In this document: in pieces, positions 18,676 to 27,431 of the stretch
Position numbering within the stretch: position 1 is the stretch's first letter
How the letters are laid out: every line of letters starts with the position of its first letter
DNA from: Paractinoplanes brasiliensis
GTDB lineage: Bacteria > Actinomycetota > Actinomycetes > Mycobacteriales > Micromonosporaceae
DNA length: 64,000 bases
Direction: 5' to 3'
Assembly (NCBI RefSeq): GCF_004362215.1
Contig: NZ_SNWR01000001.1
Span: 3,888,001 to 3,952,000, forward strand
Position numbers and translations under genes: made by a program
The notes under the pieces: generated by a model
Database searches by the model: none
Seen by the model: the letters and a program-made list of their open reading frames with translations, nothing else
What the model was told of the DNA's origin: nothing

Positions 18676-19161
18676 TCAGGCAATCTCGGCGATGACCTCG
18701 ACCTCAACCGGGGAGTTGAGCGGCAATTCGGACACGCCGACGGCGCTGCGGGCGTGCCGGCCCTGCTCGCCGAAGACATCGCCGAAGAGGTTCGACGCCC
18801 CGTTGATGACGGCGGGCTGGGCGGTGAAGCCGGGAGCCGACGCGACGAAGCCGGTCAACTTCACGATCTTGACAACGCGGCCGAGACCGACCAGCGCCTC
18901 GATCGCGGCCAGGCCGTTCAGCGCGCACAGGCGGGCCAGTTCGGCGCCCTGCTCGGCGGTCACCTCGGCGCCGACCTTGCCGGCGTACGGCAGCTTGCCG
19001 TCGACAAGCGGGAGCTGACCCGAGACGTACACGTAATTGCCGGTCTGCACGGCCGGGACGTAGGACGCCAGCGGCGGCACCACCTTGGGCAGGGTCAGGC
19101 CCAGTTCGGCGAGTTTCGCGTACGCGTCCACGCCCCCCTCACCACTGATCGGCGTCGTCAC
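18676..19161 (-). CDS. RidA/YjgF-family protein (Rv3678c-like)
   Basis: A 161-residue member of the RidA/YER057c/UK114 superfamily. Typical RidA proteins hydrolyse reactive enamine/imine intermediates from PLP enzymes. Landmarks are GNYVYVSGQLPLVDGKL and the C-terminal NSPVEVEVIAEIA. It starts at a GTG with GGAGG (19172-19168) 6 bases upstream. This subgroup (about 150 residues, longer loop) lacks the usual Arg-containing C-terminal motif of canonical RidA, so deaminase activity should not be assumed. Upstream on the same strand is the DUF4177-type small gene, matching the Rv3678A-Rv3678c order. Confidence 0.92.
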   Translation of the reverse strand: MTTPISGEGGVDAYAKLAELGLTLPKVVPPLASYVPAVQTGNYVYVSGQLPLVDGKLPYAGKVGAEVTAEQGAELARLCALNGLAAIEALVGLGRVVKIVKLTGFVASAPGFTAQPAVINGASNLFGDVFGEQGRHARSAVGVSELPLNSPVEVEVIAEIA

Positions 19162-19225
19162 GCTGAGCCTCCGTTGTCGTGCTCCCCTGACCCTGCGTTC
19201 GTTTCCCTCACTCCGGTGCAGTCGC

Positions 19226-19381
19226 TCACGACTTCGGCCGCTTCAGGTAAGCCACCAGCTGCTCCGGGTTCGGACCCGGAACGACCTGGACGAGTTCCCA
19301 GCCGTCCTCGCCCCAGTTGTCGAGGATCTGCTTGGTCGCGTGGACCAGCAGGGGCACGGTCACGTACTCCCACTTCTGCAT
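19226..19381 (-). CDS. Small DUF4177-type protein (51 aa)
   Basis: A 51-residue gene easily missed because of its length. It starts at ATG 19381 with GGGAG about 10 bases upstream and ends at TGA 19226. The product begins MQKWEYVTVPLLVHATKQIL and contains GEDGWELVQVVPGPN, the WE-x-GWELV pattern of DUF4177 proteins. Function unknown. It sits directly upstream of the RidA gene, as Rv3678A does in mycobacteria, which supports it being a real gene. Confidence 0.88.
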   Translation of the reverse strand: MQKWEYVTVPLLVHATKQILDNWGEDGWELVQVVPGPNPEQLVAYLKRPKS

Positions 19382-19499
19382 CGCTCGTCTACTCCCTAAT
19401 CGTCGGTACCGGCCCAGCTTAGGGCCCGATGACCGGCCCGTTTGGATAGGCTGAGCGAGCCGTACGGCGACCAGTCACCGGGAGATCACGGAGGGCGAC

Positions 19500-20384
19500 A
19501 TGACGCACCCGCACGGCGGGTCGCCGGGCCATCCCGAGCCCCCGGGTGAGTGGCCCCCGCTCGCGCCCGCAGCCAAGCCGGAGCCCACCGGCGCCGCTGC
19601 CGAGCCCGCGCCCGCCTCGCCGTCGCTTGTGATGGACTTCATCGACGCCGTTCCGGAACCGGACGAGAAGCAGTGGCCGCCCCCGGGCGCGTTCGCCGAC
19701 GAGGCCGGCGGCCACGACAGCACTCAGGTCATCCCGCCCGTGACCGCGCCGGCCCCCGGCGGCTGGCAGCCCCCACCGGCCACCGGGCCCTGGCACGCCC
19801 AGCACGAGGCGCCCGGCCAGTGGCAGACCGCGCCTCCGGAGCATCTGGCCTTCCACCACACCGTGCCTTCCGAGGCCCCGCCGCCCGAGCCGATCTGGTC
19901 GGCCGGCCCGGCCCAGCCGCCGCCGGACGGGCCGGGCCGGCCCAAGCGCCGCGGCGCCCTCTGGGTCTCGCTCGCGCTGGTCGGCACGCTGTTTCTCTGC
20001 GGTGGCGGCGCCGTCTCGGCATACCTTCTCCTGCGCGACGCCGACAACCCGGGTTCGCCCGACCCGTCCACGGCCGTCAGCAGGTTCCTGACCGCGGTTT
20101 ACACCAATCAGGACCCCGGCGCGGCCGACGACCTGGTCTGCCGGGAGGCCCGGGACAAGACGAAGATCGCCGACCGGGTGTCGGACATCAGGGCGTACGC
20201 GGCCGGTTACACCGATCCGGTCTTCCGCTGGGGCGACCCCGAGGTGACCGAGGACGGCGAGGACCGCGCGCGCGTGGCGGTCGAGCTCACCATGTCGACC
20301 GCCGACGAGAAGACGTCGTCGCAGGAGCTCGAGTTCACCGTGATCCGCAAGACGGGCTGGCTGGTCTGCGATGTGAACGGCTGA
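19500..20384 (+). CDS. Pro-rich single-pass membrane protein with Cys-containing extracytoplasmic domain
   Basis: Function unknown. The 294-residue product has a long Pro/Ala/Gly-rich cytoplasmic part (1-147), a basic stop (RPKRRG), one transmembrane helix (about 151-173) and a small domain of about 110 residues in an NTF2-like/DUF4878-like style, with two cysteines (LVCREA and WLVCDV) that could form a disulfide outside the cell. GGAGGG lies just upstream of the ATG. It resembles the product of 55098-55634 in layout and in the final GW-x-VC motif. It is placed directly before the ArsA pair but is absent from the corresponding mycobacterial block as I know it. Confidence 0.8.
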   Translation: MTHPHGGSPGHPEPPGEWPPLAPAAKPEPTGAAAEPAPASPSLVMDFIDAVPEPDEKQWPPPGAFADEAGGHDSTQVIPPVTAPAPGGWQPPPATGPWHAQHEAPGQWQTAPPEHLAFHHTVPSEAPPPEPIWSAGPAQPPPDGPGRPKRRGALWVSLALVGTLFLCGGGAVSAYLLLRDADNPGSPDPSTAVSRFLTAVYTNQDPGAADDLVCREARDKTKIADRVSDIRAYAAGYTDPVFRWGDPEVTEDGEDRARVAVELTMSTADEKTSSQELEFTVIRKTGWLVCDVNG

Positions 20385-20406
20385 TCGGGGCCCGTACCGT
20401 TGAGGC

Positions 20407-21360
20407 ATGGGTGAGCACGTCAACAGATGGCCGGCGCGGCTGCATGTGGTGACCGGCAAGGGCGGCACCGGCAAGACCAGCGTCGCCGCGGCCCTGGCCC
20501 TGGGACTGGCCGCTGGGGGCCGGCGCACGCTGCTGGTCGAGGTCGAGGGGCGGCAGGGCATCGCCCAGCTCTTCGAGACCGAGCCGCTGCCCTACAAAGA
20601 GCTGCGGATCGCCAAGGTGGCCGGGGGTGGCGAGGTGCGCGCGCTCGCTGTCGACCCGGAGGAGGCCCTGCTCGAATACCTCGACATGTTCTATCACCTG
20701 GGCGCGGCGGGCCGGGCCCTGCGCAAGGTGGGCGCCATCGACTTCGCCACCACGATCGCCCCGGGGCTGCGGGACGTGCTGCTCACCGGCAAGGTCAAGG
20801 AGGCAACGACCCGCTCGTCGGACGGGCGCCGGGCGTACGACGCGGTGATCCTCGACGCCCCGCCGACCGGTCGGATCGGCCGGTTCCTCAACGTGACGGC
20901 CGAGACCGCGAAGCTGGCCAAGATGGGGCCGATCAAGACCCAGAGCGAGGGGGTCGCATCGCTGCTGCGTTCGCCGATCACCTCGGTGCACGTGGTCACG
21001 CTGCTCGAGGAGATGCCCGTACAGGAGACCCTGGACGCCATCGCCGAGCTCGACACCCTCGGGATCCCGGTCGGCCGGATCGTGCTCAACGCCACCCGCC
21101 CGGCCCTCGCCACGGCCGGCAAGGTGACGAAGGCCGAGCTCAAGCGGGGCCTGGCCGAGGCCGGGCTGCCCACCGACGCGGGCACCGTCAACGGGCTGGC
21201 CACCGAGGTGAAGGCCCACCAGACCCGGCAGGAACTGGAGGAGTCGCTGCGCACCGAGCTCGCCGAGGCGGGCCGCCCCCTGGTCGAGCTGCCGTTGCTG
21301 TCCCGCGGCGTCGACCAGGACGGGTTGGACGAGCTGGCGGCGGCTCTCATGCGTGCGTGA
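20407..21360 (+). CDS. ArsA/GET3-family anion-transporting ATPase-like protein (Rv3679-like)
   Basis: A 317-residue SIMIBI-class ATPase with the deviant P-loop VTGKGGTGKTSVAAALA at about 15-31 (signature Lys before GGTGKT), switch-like VILDAPPTGRIGRF near residue 148, and an arrangement typical of ArsA/GET3. In mycobacteria this gene and the next one (Rv3679-Rv3680) form a pair reported to assemble as a complex; their role is in stress and redox metabolism rather than proven arsenite export. The gene begins 22 bases after the preceding membrane protein and is followed 49 bases later by its partner. Confidence 0.93.
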   Translation: MGEHVNRWPARLHVVTGKGGTGKTSVAAALALGLAAGGRRTLLVEVEGRQGIAQLFETEPLPYKELRIAKVAGGGEVRALAVDPEEALLEYLDMFYHLGAAGRALRKVGAIDFATTIAPGLRDVLLTGKVKEATTRSSDGRRAYDAVILDAPPTGRIGRFLNVTAETAKLAKMGPIKTQSEGVASLLRSPITSVHVVTLLEEMPVQETLDAIAELDTLGIPVGRIVLNATRPALATAGKVTKAELKRGLAEAGLPTDAGTVNGLATEVKAHQTRQELEESLRTELAEAGRPLVELPLLSRGVDQDGLDELAAALMRA

Positions 21361-21409
21361 CCCGCCACAGTCACGGTGCGCTCGATCTCCTACGGATTAC
21401 GCTTGAGCA

Positions 21410-22546
21410 GTGGCTGATGTGACCGGGGAACGACTCGACGTCGACGGTCTGCTCGCCGACCCCGCCACCCGGATAGTCGTGTGCTGCGGCGCCGGCGGGG
21501 TGGGCAAGACGACGACCGCGGCCGCGGTGGGGTTGCGCGCGGCCGAGGTGCACGGGCGGCGCACCGTGGTGCTCACGATCGACCCGGCGCGCCGGCTGGC
21601 CCAGTCCATGGGCCTCAGCGAGCTCGACAACACCCCGCGCCAGGTCAAGGGCATCGACGGCGACAACGGCGGCGAGCTGCACGCCATGATGCTCGACATG
21701 AAGCGCACGTTCGACGAGGTCGTGCAGCAGCACACCACGCCGCAGCGGGCCTCCGAGATCTTCGCGAACCCCTTCTATCAGGCCATGAGCTCCACGTTCG
21801 CCGGCACGCAGGAATACATGGCGATGGAGAAGCTGGGTCAGCTGCGGGCCACCGACGAGTGGGACCTGATTGTGGTCGACACCCCGCCGTCGCGGTCCGC
21901 GCTCGACTTCCTGGACGCGCCGGCCCGGCTGTCCCGCTTCCTCGACGGCCGGATGCTGCGGATGCTGCTGGCGCCCGCGCGCTCCGGCGGCCGCAGCATG
22001 TTCAGCCTGGTCACCGCGTCCTTCGGGCTTTTCTCGCGGACGGTGCAAAAGATCTTGGGTGCCCAGCTGCTGACCGACCTGTCCGGTTTCGTGGCGGCGC
22101 TCGACTCGATGTTCGGCGGCTTCCGGCAGCGCGCCGACCAGACGTATCGGATCCTGCAGGACCCGCAGACCGCGTTCCTGCTGGTGGCGGCCCCGGAAAG
22201 GGACGCCGTACGCGAGGCCGCCTATTTCGCTGAGCGTCTGGTCGCCGAACGGATGCCGCTGGCCGGGCTGGTGCTCAACCGGATGCATCGCACCGAGGCC
22301 CCCGGCCTGACAGCCGAGCAGAGTGAGGCCGCTGCCGAGGCGTTGACCGCCGCCGGTGATTCGCCGCTGACCGCCGACGCGCTGCGTATCCACGCCGCCC
22401 TGGTCCGCCAGACCGAGCGTGAGCAGCGGGTCGCCGCCACGTTCACCGATGCCTTCCCGTCCGTGCCGACGGTCTCGGTCACGGCGCAGCCCGCCGACGT
22501 TCACGACGTCGACGGGCTGCGGACGATCGGCTCGCTCCTGGCGTGA
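21410..22546 (+). CDS. ArsA/GET3-family ATPase-like protein (Rv3680-like)
   Basis: Second member of the ArsA-like pair, 378 residues. P-loop VVCCGAGGVGKTTTAAAVG at about residues 23-41, VLTIDPARRLAQSMGL, and VVDTPPSRSALDFLDAPARL match the ArsA family. It starts at a GTG. Unlike the first subunit it lacks the signature Lys immediately before GGVGKT (Ala there), so the two subunits are not equivalent. Convergent with whiB4, 13 bases between stops. Confidence 0.93.
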   Translation: MADVTGERLDVDGLLADPATRIVVCCGAGGVGKTTTAAAVGLRAAEVHGRRTVVLTIDPARRLAQSMGLSELDNTPRQVKGIDGDNGGELHAMMLDMKRTFDEVVQQHTTPQRASEIFANPFYQAMSSTFAGTQEYMAMEKLGQLRATDEWDLIVVDTPPSRSALDFLDAPARLSRFLDGRMLRMLLAPARSGGRSMFSLVTASFGLFSRTVQKILGAQLLTDLSGFVAALDSMFGGFRQRADQTYRILQDPQTAFLLVAAPERDAVREAAYFAERLVAERMPLAGLVLNRMHRTEAPGLTAEQSEAAAEALTAAGDSPLTADALRIHAALVRQTEREQRVAATFTDAFPSVPTVSVTAQPADVHDVDGLRTIGSLLA

Positions 22547-22559
22547 GCCTCGGCGCTGC

Positions 22560-22862
22560 CTAGCGGGTGGGGACGAGCACCTTGTCGGCGCCCTTCTCCC
22601 GCATGGCCGCCTCGAACATCTTTCGCCAGCTCGCCACGTGCGGGTGGCGGCGGAGCAGTGCGCGCCGCTCCCGTTCCGTCATGCCTCCCCAGACGCCGAA
22701 CTCGATCCGGTTGTCCAGGGCATCGGCGAGGCACTCGTAGCGAACCGGGCAGCTGCGGCAGATCCTCTTCGCCACGTTCTGCTCGGCGCCCTGCACGAAG
22801 AGCGCGTCAGGGTCGCCACTCTGACACGCCGCCATGCTGGGCCAATCGCTGATCATCCCCAT
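22560..22862 (-). CDS. whiB4: WhiB-family iron-sulfur regulator (WhiB4-like)
   Basis: A 100-residue WhiB protein. Cys13, Cys34, Cys37 and Cys43 give the C-x20-C-x2-C-x5-C cluster-binding pattern for a [4Fe-4S] cluster, followed by the turn motif GVWGG and a basic C-terminal segment. WhiB4 in M. tuberculosis is a redox sensor; the identification here rests on position (between the ArsA pair and ponA2, as Rv3681c) and on similarity. The ATG at 22862 is preferred: a G-run lies about 10 bases upstream; a second ATG two codons later has no space for a ribosome binding site. Divergent from the penicillin-binding protein gene. Confidence 0.94.
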   Translation of the reverse strand: MGMISDWPSMAACQSGDPDALFVQGAEQNVAKRICRSCPVRYECLADALDNRIEFGVWGGMTERERRALLRRHPHVASWRKMFEAAMREKGADKVLVPTR

Positions 22863-23166
22863 GTGTAAACGTCCCCCCTTGCGTTACCCCCTGACGTCTG
22901 CAGCTCATGTCCCCCAAGCGGTGCAGACGTCGTGCGACAAGCTCGCCGGACCATCATGCTCTGTAGTCGGGCGATTACGCAACGTTGTACCTGAAATATG
23001 TACAGCCCGGTGGTTCCGGGCAAAGGCCGCCAAGGCCGCGGGGAGTGGGTGGGGTGCGCCTCGGGAAAACAGCCCCAAGATCTGCGCTGAGGGGGCACAA
23101 TATTTCAGGGCGAAGCGTGACCTTCTCGACGGGCGGTCGCGTGCTCTTGTCGCGTACCCTGCTCAG
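22863..23166. promoter_or_regulatory. Divergent intergenic region whiB4/ponA2 with inverted repeat
   Basis: A 304-base gap without a gene. It contains a perfect 10-bp inverted repeat, GACGTCTGCA (22893-22902) and TGCAGACGTC (22922-22931), 30-70 bases upstream of whiB4, a plausible operator. A weaker 5-bp repeat TGTAC/GTACA surrounds CTGAAATAT near 22990. The part nearest ponA2 shows no ribosome binding site, so ponA2 may be transcribed from close to its GTG. No other signal was evident. Confidence 0.5.
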
Positions 23167-25593
23167 GTGACTTCCTGGATGCGCCGTCGCGATCACAACA
23201 TCTTCGCGAACGCGACCTCGTTGCTGATCTGCGGTTTACTCGCCGGCGTCGTCGTCGCGGCCGCTGCTTTTCCCGCCGCTGCCATGTCGGGCCTGGCCGC
23301 CAAGGCCGGCGGCGAGACCTTCGCGCAGCTGCCCAGTGAGCTCAAGGACTTCAGTTCCCCGCAGATCACCCGGATCTACGCGTCGGACAACAAGACGCAG
23401 ATCTCGCAGTTCTACGACGAGTTCCGCAGCGACGTGCCGCTCAAGGACATCTCCAAGCCGATGCGTGACGCCATGGTCGCCGCCGAGGACAGGGAGTTCT
23501 ACAACCACAACGGCGTCGACCTCAAGGGCGTTGCGCGCGCCTTCGTGAACAACAGCGGCAAGTCCGAGTCCAAGCAGGGCGCCTCGACCATCACCATGCA
23601 GTACGTGCGGATGTCGCTGGCCTACTCGGCGACGAACCCGCAAGAGGTGGTCGACGCCACCAAGGACACGCCGAAGCGCAAGATCACCGAGATGAAGTAC
23701 GCGCTGCAGGTCGAGAAGGAGCTCAGCAAGGACCAGATCCTGGAGCGCTACCTCAACATCGCGCCGTTCGGCAACCAGGCGTACGGGGTCTTCGCGGCCA
23801 GCCAGGTCTACTTCAACAAAAAGCCCAAGGACCTGACGGCCGGCCAGGCCGCGATGCTCGCCGGCATGGTCAAGGCGCCGACCAGCTTCAACCCGACCAC
23901 CAAGGGCGGGTACGAGCAGATCAAGCAGCGCCGCGACAACTACATCATCCCGGCCATGGTCGAGATGGGCTCGCTCACCGCGGCGCAGGCCGACAAGGCC
24001 AAGAAGGAAGCGATCCCGCGCCAGGTCAAGCCGGTCGGCAACGGCTGCGTCTCGGTGGCCAACAACAACTGGGGCTTCTTCTGTGACTACTTCTACCGCT
24101 GGTGGATGAGCCAGGAGGCGTTCGGCGCGACCCCGTACGACCGGGAGCGCCGCCTCAAGAGTGGTGGTTACCGCATCACCACCACGATGGACCTCGGGGC
24201 CCAGGCCGACGCGCGTAAGCGGATCGGCGACAAGATCTCCGACAAGAACAAGAACGCGCTGCTGCTGGCCGCGACCGAGCCCGGCACCGGCAAGGTGCGC
24301 CTGCTCGCCGCCAACCGCAAGTACAAGCTGCCCGACCCGGCCCACCCGAACCCGCTGTCGTCGGACAAGAAGAAGGCCAAGGCGGGTGTCCGCGCTACCT
24401 ACCCGAACACCACCAACCCGCTGCTCAGCGGTGGCGGTGACATCAGCGGCTACCAGGCCGGCTCGGTGTTCAAGATCTTCACGATCATCGCGGCACTCGA
24501 GAAGGGCTACCCGCTGGCGTACCCGATCAGGGCCGAGAAACGGTACAAGTCGGGTTACATCATCAGCCGCAGCAACGATTCGGCCTGCCCGGGCACGCAC
24601 TTCTGGTGCCCCAGCAACTCCGGCGGTGGCGGCGAGGGCCTCTACGACATGCACTCGGCCTTCGCAAAGTCGATCAACACGTACTTCGTGCCGTTGGAGG
24701 AGAAGGTCGGCGCCGAGAACGTGGTGGCCGTGGCCAAGCGGTTCGGCGTGCAGTTCCGGGTCAAGCAGGACGCCGACTTCGCCAACGACCCGGTGGCGGC
24801 CAACCAATGGGGCGCGTTCACCCTCGGCGTGAGCGCCTCGACGCCGCTCGACATGGCCAACGCGTACGCGACGCTGGCCGGTGACGGCATGTACTGCGAG
24901 CCCACCCCGATCGAGCGGATCACCACGCAGGACGGCGACAAGCTCGACGTCGGCAAGCCGCGGTGCATCCGGGCGACCAGCAAGGACGTGGCCCGCGCGG
25001 CCCTCGACGCGGCCCGCTGCCCGGTCGGCGACTCGGCTCAGATGGGCCGCTGCGGCGGCGCCACGGCGCGGGCGACCAAGGCGACGGTCAAGCACCCGGT
25101 GTTCGGCAAGACCGGCACGACCGACGCCGACAAGACGGCCGCGCTGATCGCCGGCACCACGTCGCTGGTGGTGGCGGGTTACCTGGTCAACCCCGACTGG
25201 CCCGACCACCGCGACCGCATGTCGCACGACATCGTGAACCCGGCGGTCTACCAGACGCTCGCCGACTTCATGAAGGGCAAGCCGAAGGAGCAGTTCAAGG
25301 AGCCCGAAAACCGCAAGATCGCGTACGGTGACCAGAAGTCGATCCCGAACGTGACCTGCGACTCGATCGACGACGCCCGCAGCCGGATCGAGGGCGCCGG
25401 GTTCGAGGTCTCGATCGGCAGCGCGATCGAATCGGACTGCCCGGCCGGCACCGCCGCCGGCACCGACCCCGACGGCCGCACGATCAAGGGCGGCTTCGTC
25501 AGCATCCGCCCGAGCAAGGGCAAGACGCAGCCGCCAACCGGTCCGGGCGGCCCGGGTCAGCCTTCCGGACCGCCGAAACCGCCGGGCCGCTGA
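23167..25593 (+). CDS. ponA2: Bifunctional class A penicillin-binding protein with PASTA domain (PonA2-like)
   Basis: Polymerises and cross-links peptidoglycan at the membrane surface. The 808-residue protein has an N-terminal membrane anchor (about 17-40), a glycosyltransferase-51 domain with catalytic Glu107 (VAAEDREFYNH), and a transpeptidase domain with Ser433 (SVFK), SIN at 502-504 and KTG at 648-650. One PASTA domain (about 724-785: SIPNVTCDSIDDARSRIEGA) and a Pro/Gly tail follow. A GTG at 23167 places the anchor at the N-terminus; longer in-frame extension into the intergenic region lacks family features. Matches Rv3682, next to whiB4. A strong hairpin follows the stop. Confidence 0.96.
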   Translation: MTSWMRRRDHNIFANATSLLICGLLAGVVVAAAAFPAAAMSGLAAKAGGETFAQLPSELKDFSSPQITRIYASDNKTQISQFYDEFRSDVPLKDISKPMRDAMVAAEDREFYNHNGVDLKGVARAFVNNSGKSESKQGASTITMQYVRMSLAYSATNPQEVVDATKDTPKRKITEMKYALQVEKELSKDQILERYLNIAPFGNQAYGVFAASQVYFNKKPKDLTAGQAAMLAGMVKAPTSFNPTTKGGYEQIKQRRDNYIIPAMVEMGSLTAAQADKAKKEAIPRQVKPVGNGCVSVANNNWGFFCDYFYRWWMSQEAFGATPYDRERRLKSGGYRITTTMDLGAQADARKRIGDKISDKNKNALLLAATEPGTGKVRLLAANRKYKLPDPAHPNPLSSDKKKAKAGVRATYPNTTNPLLSGGGDISGYQAGSVFKIFTIIAALEKGYPLAYPIRAEKRYKSGYIISRSNDSACPGTHFWCPSNSGGGGEGLYDMHSAFAKSINTYFVPLEEKVGAENVVAVAKRFGVQFRVKQDADFANDPVAANQWGAFTLGVSASTPLDMANAYATLAGDGMYCEPTPIERITTQDGDKLDVGKPRCIRATSKDVARAALDAARCPVGDSAQMGRCGGATARATKATVKHPVFGKTGTTDADKTAALIAGTTSLVVAGYLVNPDWPDHRDRMSHDIVNPAVYQTLADFMKGKPKEQFKEPENRKIAYGDQKSIPNVTCDSIDDARSRIEGAGFEVSIGSAIESDCPAGTAAGTDPDGRTIKGGFVSIRPSKGKTQPPTGPGGPGQPSGPPKPPGR

Positions 25594-25597
25594 CGTG

Positions 25598-25635
25598 AAC
25601 GGGCGGGACATCCCTCAAGGGGTGTCCCGCCCGTT
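25598..25635. terminator. Bidirectional terminator between ponA2 and pyrE
   Basis: Long near-perfect stem: AACGGGCGGGACA-T-CCC (25598-25614) pairs with GGGG-TGTCCCGCCCGTT (25619-25635) around a 4-base loop. It lies 4 bases after ponA2 and just past the convergent pyrE stop, serving both. Confidence 0.85.
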
Positions 25636-25650
25636 GCCGTTCGGCCGAAG

Positions 25651-26175
25651 TCAGGCCGCCGCGTCAAGGTCGGCGCGGGTCAGCAGGGCGCGCAGCGTGA
25701 TGCCCTCGGCCGACAGCGCCTGCGCGCCGCCTTCCTGACGGTCGATCACGCACAGCGCGTGGTCGACGTGCGCGCCGAGCCTGCGCAGGTCGCCGGTCGA
25801 GATGACCACCTGCCCGCCGGAGGTCACCACGTCCTCGACGACCAGCACCCGCCGGCCCGCGACCTCGGCCCCCTCGGCCAGCCGGGCCGTGCCGTACTGC
25901 TTGGCCTGCTTCCGGACGAAGGCCGTGGGCAGCTTGGCGTGCCGGGCCAGGGCTGTCACCACCGCGATGCCGCCCATCTCGAGACCGGCCAGCACCTCGG
26001 TGCCCTCCGGGATCAACACGGCCATCTGCTCGGCCAGCCGGTCGAGCAGTTCCGGGTCGGCCTCGAACTGATACTTGTCGAAGTACTCGTTGGCGATACG
26101 GCCCGAGCGGAGGGTGAACTCACCGGTCAACCGGCTCACGGCGCGTACCTGCCGCGCAAGGTCTGAATCAGTCAC
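25651..26175 (-). CDS. pyrE: Orotate phosphoribosyltransferase
   Basis: Converts orotate and PRPP to orotidine-5'-phosphate in pyrimidine synthesis. About 174 residues with the PRPP loop RRVLVVEDVVTSGGQV, the flexible-loop segment FVRKQAKQYGTARLAEGAE, and an N-terminal LTGEFTLRSGRIANEYFDKYQFE. I begin at the GTG at 26175, since the longer frame adds sequence unrelated to the family; the ribosome binding site is weak. Genes for the rest of the pyrimidine pathway are not in the window. Convergent with ponA2 and divergent from the FIST gene. Confidence 0.94.
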   Translation of the reverse strand: MTDSDLARQVRAVSRLTGEFTLRSGRIANEYFDKYQFEADPELLDRLAEQMAVLIPEGTEVLAGLEMGGIAVVTALARHAKLPTAFVRKQAKQYGTARLAEGAEVAGRRVLVVEDVVTSGGQVVISTGDLRRLGAHVDHALCVIDRQEGGAQALSAEGITLRALLTRADLDAAA

Positions 26176-26267
26176 AAGGACCAAGCCTGGCAGGCCACTC
26201 CCGGACACCCGACGGCACCCCACAAGCAACCACTCAGCAACCGACAAGCCGTGCCGATCAGAGGATC

Positions 26268-27428
26268 ATGCAGAGCAACCCGCACCGGTGGTTCGGCGTG
26301 GGCCAGAGCGTCGCGCCCCGCTCCCGGAAGGCGGGGGCCGAGGCGGCAGCGGAAGCGATCGGCGGGCGGGAGGCCCTGGCCGTCTTCGTCTTCGCCTCGG
26401 TCGCCCACGACCTGCCGGAGCTGCTCGAGGGCGTACGGCTCGAGGCCGGCCCCGATGCCGAGATCGTCGGCGCCACCACCATGGGTGAGCTCGGCAGCGC
26501 GGGCGTGACGGACGGCGGGGTGGCGATCGCGGCGTTGGGCGGCGACGGCTTCACCGTGCAGACCCGGGTCACGCCGATCAACCGCTCGAACCCGCGGGCG
26601 GCGGGGGCGGCCGCGGCCGAGGCGCTGCGCGGGCTCGACGACGAGAACAAGGTGCTGATTCTGCTCGCCGACGGGTTGACCGGGCAGCCGCACGAGATCG
26701 TCCGCGGTGCCTACTCGGCGATCGGAGCGAGCGTGCCCATGGTCGGCGGGTTCGCCGGGGACGACCGGAAGTTCACGAAGACGTACCAGATCCACGGCAA
26801 CGACGTGCTCAGCGGTTCCGTCGTCGGGCTCGCGCTCGGCTCGGACGGCCCGCTCGGCATCGGGGTTGCGCACGGCTGGCGGCGTACGGAACCGCCGATG
26901 CTCGTCACCAAGGCCAGCGGTCCGCACATCTACCAGCTCGACGGTGAGCCGGCCCTGGACGTGCTGCTGCGCCGCAACAACTTCAACGGCACGGCCGAGG
27001 AGTTCTTCAGCCGGGGTTACAGCCTGCAGCCGCTCGGCCTGGACCGGCGCAGCGGCGAGGACATCCGCGTGATCCACTCCGGCGACGACGAGGCCCGCTC
27101 GGTCTGGGGCACCGCCGACGTGCCGCAGGGCGCGCTGGTCTGGCTCATGGAGGGTGACCGCCAGTCCCTGATCGACGGCGCCGCCTGGTCGTGCACCGAG
27201 GCCATGGCCCGGCTCGAGGGCCTGCCGCCGCTCGGGGTGCTCGCCTTCGACTGCGGCGGCCGTCGAGCCGGGCTGATCAAGGGTGGCCTGGAACAGGAGA
27301 TGCACGCCATGCACACGTCCCTGAGCGACGCCCCGTACGCCGGCTTCTACACCCACGGCGAGATCGCCCGGGTGCGGGGTGCGCTCGGCCTGCACCACCT
27401 GACCCTCGTCACGCTGGCCCTGGCCTGA
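26268..27428 (+). CDS. FIST-domain sensory protein
   Basis: A 386-residue protein consisting of FIST-N (about 30-220) and FIST-C (about 230-370). Landmarks: VFASVAHDLPELLEG, ATTMGELGSAGVTDGGVA, GGFAGDDRKFTKTYQI, GIGVAHGWRRT and GVLAFDCGGRRAG. FIST domains occur in signal-transduction proteins and are proposed to bind small ligands such as amino acids. ATG 26268 is preceded by GAGG. The next gene starts 4 bases after its stop and encodes a c-di-GMP turnover protein, so this probably senses a ligand and controls it; no transmembrane segment is seen, so it is cytoplasmic. Confidence 0.92.
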   Translation: MQSNPHRWFGVGQSVAPRSRKAGAEAAAEAIGGREALAVFVFASVAHDLPELLEGVRLEAGPDAEIVGATTMGELGSAGVTDGGVAIAALGGDGFTVQTRVTPINRSNPRAAGAAAAEALRGLDDENKVLILLADGLTGQPHEIVRGAYSAIGASVPMVGGFAGDDRKFTKTYQIHGNDVLSGSVVGLALGSDGPLGIGVAHGWRRTEPPMLVTKASGPHIYQLDGEPALDVLLRRNNFNGTAEEFFSRGYSLQPLGLDRRSGEDIRVIHSGDDEARSVWGTADVPQGALVWLMEGDRQSLIDGAAWSCTEAMARLEGLPPLGVLAFDCGGRRAGLIKGGLEQEMHAMHTSLSDAPYAGFYTHGEIARVRGALGLHHLTLVTLALA

Positions 27429-27431
27429 GCC

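Noticed and set aside
23236..25611. Long open frame opposite ponA2
   Set aside because: No motifs; the plus-strand penicillin-binding protein explains the region.
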